Below, piece after piece: positions 59,984 to 64,000 of a stretch of DNA of 64,000 bases. The DNA is from Pseudorasbora parva (lineage: Eukaryota > Chordata > Actinopteri > Cypriniformes > Gobionidae). Position numbers and translations under genes: made by a program. How positions within the stretch are numbered: position 1 is the first letter of the stretch; each line of letters starts with the position of its first letter. The DNA is taken from positions 3,470,820 through 3,534,819 of the forward strand of contig NC_090179.1 in assembly GCF_024679245.1 (NCBI RefSeq), written 5' to 3'. The notes under the pieces are model-generated. The model was not told where the DNA came from and searched no databases. It was given only the letters and a program-made list of their open reading frames with translations.

Positions 59984-61166
59984 GTAATTAAATTTTTAAG
60001 TCTTTGTGTTTCGAGTGCAATATATTCAATATATGAAATTGTATTGTACAATTTCGAAGGTATTTTGTTTACAATCATCTTGAATAGTTTGTATAGGACC
60101 TTAACACTAAAAAAAGATGAGCTAATTTAAGATAAAGCTGGCTAACCCATAAATGTAGGATGTTAAAGGTTAGTTTTGACCTACATTGACAGTATACAGT
60201 AAATAAATCATCGCTGAGTAGCATTTCTAGCTACTTAAAGCTAGTATGCTAATGTACTAAACATGATTAACATTGCTTTAATGAGAAAAAACTAGCCCTA
60301 GCAAAAATGTTTTCAGCCATAATGTCACTACTGATGTTGCACTTGTTGGTCACAATAATATCTATATATTTTTATGTTTTTTTGTTTTGTTTTTATGAAA
60401 TAGGGTTGACAAAATGAAAATCTCAAAATGATTAATAATAGATACAGTAAGACAGAAATACTGCATCCGGTTCCTCGCTCATTATCGTCTGAAAACGTGT
60501 TTGAAAATCGTAAATTGACCCAAAGCGCCATCTGCTGTTCTGGTAGAGGAAGTTGCTCAACTACATTTGTGAGAAAATCTGCCTGAACAGCATTTGTGAG
60601 AAATTCAGCGCGAAATGCATTTGTGAGAAAATTAAGCTGAGAGATAGTAACAAACATGCATTTATGTGGACTAGATTTGGTATTTGTTCAAAGGTTACAT
60701 GCAATTTGTAGGATGGTTTGTATTTATTTGTGAAATATGCATGCTCACTCATTTATTTGCAAAACACAATACATATATTTGTTACTCTGCATTTTCGCTC
60801 AAACTGTTCTTTGTATTTGCACATCGCTTTCTGTTTGTTTGCGAGTTAAGTTTTCCTTTGCAAAGCAGATCGTGTTTGTTTGCAAAATGCTGGATTTGTT
60901 TGTTTAATTATGGCACAAAAATCACTCCATACGTTTCTCACCTAAAGCATTTTTTTCACGTGGCTGACTGGCGTATTCAATTGTTTTTAATAGGAGTCCC
61001 ACATTTTTAGGAGGGAAGTGTTTGTAAGATTGTGGCCAAAACCGGTACTGCAGGTGTATCCCCCTGACTCGAGGTTGCCAGATTGGCTGCAGGAACGTTT
61101 GTAGATCTGCAGCTGTGGTAACGTGAGCAGATCTGGCGACCCGGATGCCCAAACACTACTGACTTT
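59984..61166. other. Intergenic or intronic sequence, no gene seen
   Basis: At 60560-60920 short imperfect units (GCATTTGTGAGAAAAT, TATTTGTGAAATATGC, TTTGCAAAACACAA) recur in direct and inverted form, similar in style to 54240-54610. Confidence 0.4.
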
Positions 61167-62043
61167 TAGGGGTGTCCCCAACTAAGGATTTACACATTCG
61201 AATCACAATTGTCGAATCTCTCTATGGTCGACCGATAGTCGAATCATCTGTGTGTGTGTAAACCATAGACTGGAAAAAAATAAACGGTATAAACGGGTTG
61301 GGAAGGGCAGGACACTAGTCAGCAGGAGGCTAAGACTATTTTATTTTACTTTACACACGGCACACAGCCACCACTTTTAATAAAGTGATCAAAACTAGGC
61401 TAACGTTACACTACACATTCGTAAATTAACCGTTCTCTCATAACATTTAAAAGCCGCGATCGAAACACAGAACATCACACAAATATATAAAAGAACATTT
61501 TGATAAATAAACCTAAAAAAAATACCTGCCTAGAGAGGAAAAGAACACTTTGAGTGCGTTTATATGCACTTTCTTAAGCCGATTGTACCTGAAGGGGGTC
61601 TCACACCGGACTGAAGCTCAGCGCCGTGTCTCAGGGATCTCACACCAGGCAGACGTGAACATTACGCGCCACGCAAGCTCAATTTTGAATCGACTTCTGA
61701 CAGAAGAGCTGCACGGTGAGTGTATCTTGTAGCACAGGGTGAAATCAGTACATTCACGATTTGAGGGAAATATACATTTAATCGCCGCGGACAGGCGTCG
61801 AATGCCGCCGTTGGTGCATATATGTGGCGCGGCGCGTCCGGTGCGAAGCTCAGTGCCCTTAAAGGGGCGATCGCTCAGCGCCGCGACACGTCTTTATAAC
61901 ACTAATATTGAGCACCCCCATATTGCCAAAATGGTATGATCCTCGTTTCATAACACCCGCGACGATTCGACCATGAGATCAGTGCTCGAATCCGGTCCTG
62001 CATATCAATGCATCGAATCTTCGACTATTAGGGGTCACCCCTA
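61167..62043. mobile_element. hAT-like element, copy 2, perfect 8-bp duplication
   Basis: 877 bp, TAGGGGTGTCCCC to GGGGTCACCCCTA, flanked by the octamer ctgacttt on both sides (61159-61166, 62044-62051). It is the reverse of 6698-8926 without the nested inserts, and shares long identical stretches including a 66-codon open frame. That frame has no known domain and is not called as a gene. Confidence 0.9.
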
Positions 62044-62306
62044 CTGACTTTGTGATTGGTCGAACGCTGGAGGGCGGAGCGTCACGCCAAAAGACAGCAT
62101 AACATCAGCATCAGTTTAGTTCTGCAACAACAACTTTTAAATGACAATATCCTGGCCGGACTACTGTTGTCAGTGATATAAGTATTTGAAATTAACATGA
62201 TTTCTTTATGTCAAGTGACATATCAGGGCCATTTTATGATTCATTGAAAAACATTTCTTACATACAGTTCCATTACGGAACACAGTTAAAAAATGTTGTC
62301 AGTTCT

Positions 62307-62384
62307 TGCTCCCTGGCAAGCGAACCCATGGCCTTTGTGTTGCTAACACCACACTACTCTTATAGTTTGAGCTACAGGAAAGTA
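62307..62384 (-). repeat. Degenerate tRNA-Ala-like SINE head
   Basis: The minus strand resembles the SINE head at 9692-9765: CCTGTAGCTCAAACTATAAG, loop TTAGCAA (AGC), and CCATGGGTTCGCTTGCC. Stem mismatches show decay. The fish-type tail of the first copy is not evident. Confidence 0.6.
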
Positions 62385-62595
62385 TAATTTTGGGCATCTA
62401 TTTCACGCTGAAGCACTGAGCGCTCGCTGTATTTTACCGGTCGCTTAGAGTCGAAGTGTTCAACTTAGTAAAACGCAGCGCTCATCAGTCACGTTTTACC
62501 CAGCTGACCAATCACAGTGAAGGAGGGGCGGGACAAGTACAACACCGACCAACCACTGCATTCCGCGTGTACAACGTCAACAGATGAAAACAACG

Positions 62596-63301
62596 CACTG
62601 CAAAAAATGCTTTTCTTACTTATTATTTTTGTCTTATTTCTAGTCAAAATTTCTAAAAATTCTTACATTAAGAAATATTTAATAGACAAAAATTATTGTC
62701 TTGTTTTGGAGAAAAAATACTGAAAATTAAGAGAGTTTTTGCTTAAAATAAGCAAAATAATCTGCCAATGTGTTAAGCAATATAATCTTAAAACAACTTT
62801 ATTTTTCTTACCCCACTGGCAGGTTGTTTGGCTTATTTTTAAACAAAAACTCTTAACTTTGAGTTATTTTTTCCCAAAACAAGACAATAATTTTTATTTG
62901 TCTAGTAAATAGTCCAAGATTAACATGGCAATCCCCCTCTTCACATTCGACACGGTGCCATCGAGGGTTAAAACGTGAAAGGCGAAGCTTGAATTTACGG
63001 GTATGTCCCTCTTTGGCTACTGTACTTTCAAGATGGAGGAGCAACATGGCGACCGGCATTCAAACCCCTCACCCGTATGTGTTTTCAATGGCATATTATA
63101 AACTTACGAGAATACTTTATAACGTGAAAGAAGTAAATATACATTAATGAGCACATATATGTATTTTTGAAAGAACTAAGTGTTTTTAGCTAAGAATAAA
63201 CTAAACAAGTTACACAGTGTAGCTTTAATGTAAGAAATTTCAGAAATTTTGACTAGAAACAAGAAAATTATACTAAGTAAGAAAAGCCTTTTTTGCAGTG
63301 C
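62596..63301. mobile_element. MITE with CACTGCAAAAAATGCTTTTC ends, interrupted
   Basis: The left end CACTGCAAAAAATGCTTTTC and the right end GAAAAGCCTTTTTTGCAGTG are inverse, and similarity continues inward (GTTTCTAGTCAAAATTTCT). It contains an incomplete TTAA-target element. Confidence 0.75.
62909..63224 (-). mobile_element. Incomplete TTAA-target MITE inside the preceding element
   Basis: Reverse-oriented relative of 12678-13106. It ends TACACAGTGTAGCT at TTAA (63225-63228) and shares long stretches such as CTCACCCGTATGTGTTTTCA. The other terminus is missing. Confidence 0.7.
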
Positions 63302-63709
63302 GAGCATAATAACGGAACAAAATAATAGACCCAGAGCAAATATTTTACATTGTATCTGCATTTTTATATAGAATTAATACAGAAAGAAACTATCTGTGAT
63401 TTGAGATACTAGTAACACTTCCACGGACATTCATTATCATAACAAGAAAAGTCTCAACTAAAAAAATAAATAAACGCTCTCTAGCGCTCACAGCGAGATG
63501 TTTTCAGCTGGCTAAAAACCCTTTGGTGGACACAGGTGCGCTTAAGACCATGTGTTTTAATGATCGTTTATATCATTAAACAGGGCCCTAAGACTCCACA
63601 CCCTTTCGGAATCACAGATGGAAAGTAAATGGGGTTTGTTTTGATTTCATGTCAACTTGCATTTACAGTATTATAAATGAAATGTAAGATGGCACAATTG
63701 CTCATTTTG
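63302..63709. other. No feature seen
   Basis: Unremarkable AT-rich sequence. Confidence 0.4.
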
Positions 63710-63862
63710 TATGGAGCCCCGCACATGACATGCAAGAAAAATAAGGTATTTCATTCCCTCGATTTATAAATCGTGCACACGTTTTACTAATTCATTCCCT
63801 CAAATTATAAATCGTGCACAATTTAGCGTAGTATTTTACTGCATGTCGTGCGGAGCGCCATA
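63710..63862. mobile_element. Short MITE-like inverted repeat with internal duplication
   Basis: TATGGAGCCCCGCACATGAC and GTCGTGCGGAGCGCCATA are inverse with a few changes. Two direct copies of CATTCCCTC.A..TTATAAATCGTGCACA lie inside at about 63752-63821. Confidence 0.55.
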
Positions 63863-64000
63863 ATTTTGCGTAATTCTCCGTAATTTTTTGTGATTAAAAG
63901 ACCTTTGCAATTTGACCAAATATATTACCTGAAAATAGGGATTGACTACAGACAAGGAACCGTATTTTAGTAGCAACTGGTGTTATTTTTTTATTTATAT

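Noticed and set aside
61739..61939. 66-codon frame identical in both hAT-like copies (also 6802-7002)
   Set aside because: Identity follows from the element being repeated; the peptide has no known domain and is not a hAT transposase.

Overview
The window looks like nuclear DNA of a teleost fish, most likely a cyprinid relative of zebrafish. It has spliced vertebrate genes with GT-AG introns, a fish-type convertase gene, Tc1/mariner, hAT and piggyBac-like DNA transposons, a tRNA-derived SINE and long microsatellites. The cyprinid call is inference: several repeats match sequences I remember as abundant in zebrafish, and nothing was searched. No bacterial operon, CRISPR array or rRNA gene is visible.

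Genes. (1) 1029-13729, + strand: the last six coding exons of a PRY/SPRY (B30.2) protein of TRIM type. The 5' part lies to the left of the window. (2) 21214-58347, + strand: a complete pcsk7 (proprotein convertase 7) in 15 coding exons. They join in one open frame of 724 codons plus stop, with all catalytic residues, the propeptide cleavage site, the P domain and a C-terminal membrane anchor. Two possible 5'-untranslated exons lie at about 16390-16538 and 18075-18127. (3) At 59966-59983 there is a possible first coding exon (MSDPEQ plus splice donor) of a further gene; this is weakly supported.

Everything else is mostly transposable elements and simple repeats, which make up most of the pcsk7 introns. 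Highlights from left to right: two copies of a Tc1/mariner element with DD37E catalytic spacing (3932-5488, one nonsense codon; 27782-28988, catalytic frame intact but 3' end lost); a four-deep nest of elements at 6521-9179, where a second copy of one layer (61167-62043) preserves the empty site; a LINE-like insertion with a perfect 20-bp target duplication (23913-25100); hAT transposase remnants on both sides of pcsk7 exon 4; an RTE-like LINE tail with a 12-bp duplication (52708-53042); two large elements with matching ends that each carry an expanded 30-bp minisatellite (about 39 and 52 units); and a long fold-back palindrome in intron 11.

The two main genes lie in the same orientation and have no evident functional link. 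Pcsk7 is a secretory-pathway endoprotease and the PRY/SPRY protein is probably a cytosolic TRIM-class protein. The remaining content records repeated transposon invasion, with some copies apparently recent.
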